Below are positions 14,381 through 15,182 of a DNA stretch of 15,182 nucleotides, piece by piece. This stretch comes from Bacteroidales bacterium. Its GTDB lineage: Bacteria > Bacteroidota > Bacteroidia > Bacteroidales > Muribaculaceae. How positions within the stretch are numbered: the first letter of the stretch is position 1; each line of letters opens with the position of its first letter. The translations under genes were made by a program, and so were the position numbers. The notes under the pieces are model-generated. The model saw nothing but the letters and a program-made list of their open reading frames with translations, ran no database searches and was not told the DNA's origin. Where the stretch lies: the NCBI GenBank assembly GCA_019420545.1, contig JAHZGZ010000258.1:1-15182 (forward strand), given 5' to 3'.

Positions 14381-15182
14381 TTAGCGCTCGGGGCGATAGT
14401 TCTTGATGATTTCCTTGGCGGCCATGGTCCACGCCACGAAGTCGTTGTAACGCGACTTGGGTGTAGGATTCTCGTCCTTCATCACCTTGCCCACCACGCC
14501 CATAAACTCGGTGTCGGCCTCTTTCAGTTTGTCCTGAATAGCCTTGAGAGCGGCGGGATCGACATCTTCCAGGCGTGCGGCAAGAGCCTCGCGGGCTATG
14601 CGCATGATCTCCTTGGCATGGTTCTCGATCAGACGATCGTCGTAAGCCATCTCGGTAAACTTCGAGTAACCCCAGGGCACGATAGTGGAGTTGCCGAAGA
14701 TATCGGGTTCGCCGGCGGCACCCCACTGCTCGGAGATAGACGAATCGAACTGTATGGCACCCAGACCAAGGGCGAGCATCATGTATGGCATCACCTCGGC
14801 ACGGAGCTGATCGGGAGTCTTCGGCGGACGGGCGAACAGCTCGCGGTAATCGTCGGCCTTACCTTCGGAAGTAAGCACTATAGAGTTGGCGGGATTTGCG
14901 GCGATAAGACGGTCGAACTCGGCCTTGAGCATCGGGAGCGAGCCTATGGCGCGCATGGGGAAGCAGTTTTCAACGATCATCACAGTGATCTCGTTGGGAC
15001 GCGCACCCTCGGTGCTGACTACCACCGACGCACCGGCACCACCGGGGATAGCACCCTGGAGCTTGCGCTTCAGATCGTCGGCAAACTGAATGAGCGCGGG
15101 ATCCTTGGCCTTGGGAAGAGTAACAAGCACACGCTTGATAAGGATGTTTTTCCCGACCTCGGGAGCCGCCGTATTAGCATTG
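14381..15182 (-). CDS. C-terminal part of a large unidentified protein
   Basis: The frame is open to the window edge (first visible residues NANTAAPEVGKNILIKRVLV), so the start lies outside and the fragment is 267 residues plus the stop. An internal GTG at 15130 is not needed as a start. The visible part is soluble, with an alpha/beta section (KNILIKRVLVTLPKAKDP, ASVVVSTEGARPNEITVMIV) followed by a mostly helical section (EIMRIAREALAARLEDVDPA, IQDKLKEADTEFMGVVGKVM). The stretch NEITVMIVENCFPMRAIGSL-PMLKAEFDRLI recalls the C-terminal region of large tubulin-like proteins in Bacteroidetes. That is a weak memory-based resemblance and the GTP-binding part would lie outside the window. It is the first visible gene of the six-gene operon and the only one with no visible export or membrane signal. 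Confidence 0.6.
   Translation of the reverse strand, partial: NANTAAPEVGKNILIKRVLVTLPKAKDPALIQFADDLKRKLQGAIPGGAGASVVVSTEGARPNEITVMIVENCFPMRAIGSLPMLKAEFDRLIAANPANSIVLTSEGKADDYRELFARPPKTPDQLRAEVMPYMMLALGLGAIQFDSSISEQWGAAGEPDIFGNSTIVPWGYSKFTEMAYDDRLIENHAKEIMRIAREALAARLEDVDPAALKAIQDKLKEADTEFMGVVGKVMKDENPTPKSRYNDFVAWTMAAKEIIKNYRPER

Overview
The window looks like a chromosomal segment of a Bacteroidales bacterium, most likely a GC-rich gut lineage such as Muribaculaceae. The family is an inference. What points there are Bacteroidetes-type promoters (TAnnTTTG at -7, twice with a TTTG exactly 20 bp upstream), starts mostly without Shine-Dalgarno sequences, many Sec signal peptides, an exported GH2 enzyme, a SUMF1-domain protein, and protein styles typical of the order. 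No rRNA, tRNA, CRISPR array, integrase or transposase was found.

Left part (1-3022). The 5' end of der (ribosome-assembly GTPase) leaves the window on the minus strand. Two plus-strand genes for exported phosphatases follow, 52 bp apart: a histidine acid phosphatase (phytase/MINPP-like) and an alkaline phosphatase. Both are broken. The first has an in-frame TAG ten codons before its catalytic RHG motif. The second has a frameshift that also seems to have lost about 25 residues. They read as a phosphate-scavenging pair, now pseudogenes or damaged by assembly.

Middle (3023-9234). A degenerate 9-bp minisatellite lies next to a convergent gene for a basic protein of unknown function, whose tail is built from a 24-bp duplication. 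That gene and a large exported GH2 glycosidase (986 aa) are divergently transcribed from two near-consensus promoters. After these come a small flavin-binding PNPOx/Nim-like protein and, on the minus strand, an exported calcineurin-like phosphoesterase. The gaps on either side of these last two genes hold copies of one interspersed, hairpin-rich repeat family (near 7002-7136, 7714-7865 and 8924-9161).

Right part (9235-15182). Six consecutive minus-strand genes with gaps of 38-80 bp form a probable operon that enters from beyond the right edge. In transcription order they encode: the C-terminal part of a large unidentified protein; a zinc-ribbon/membrane/MORN-like protein that would connect cytoplasm and periplasm; two exported proteins of unknown function; an exported protein with an NTF2-like C-terminal domain; and an exported SUMF1-domain protein lacking the catalytic cysteines of formylglycine-generating enzymes. 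Five of the six are predicted to be exported or membrane-anchored, so the operon may encode an envelope-associated complex. It is the best candidate for an undescribed system here, but its function cannot be read from the sequence.
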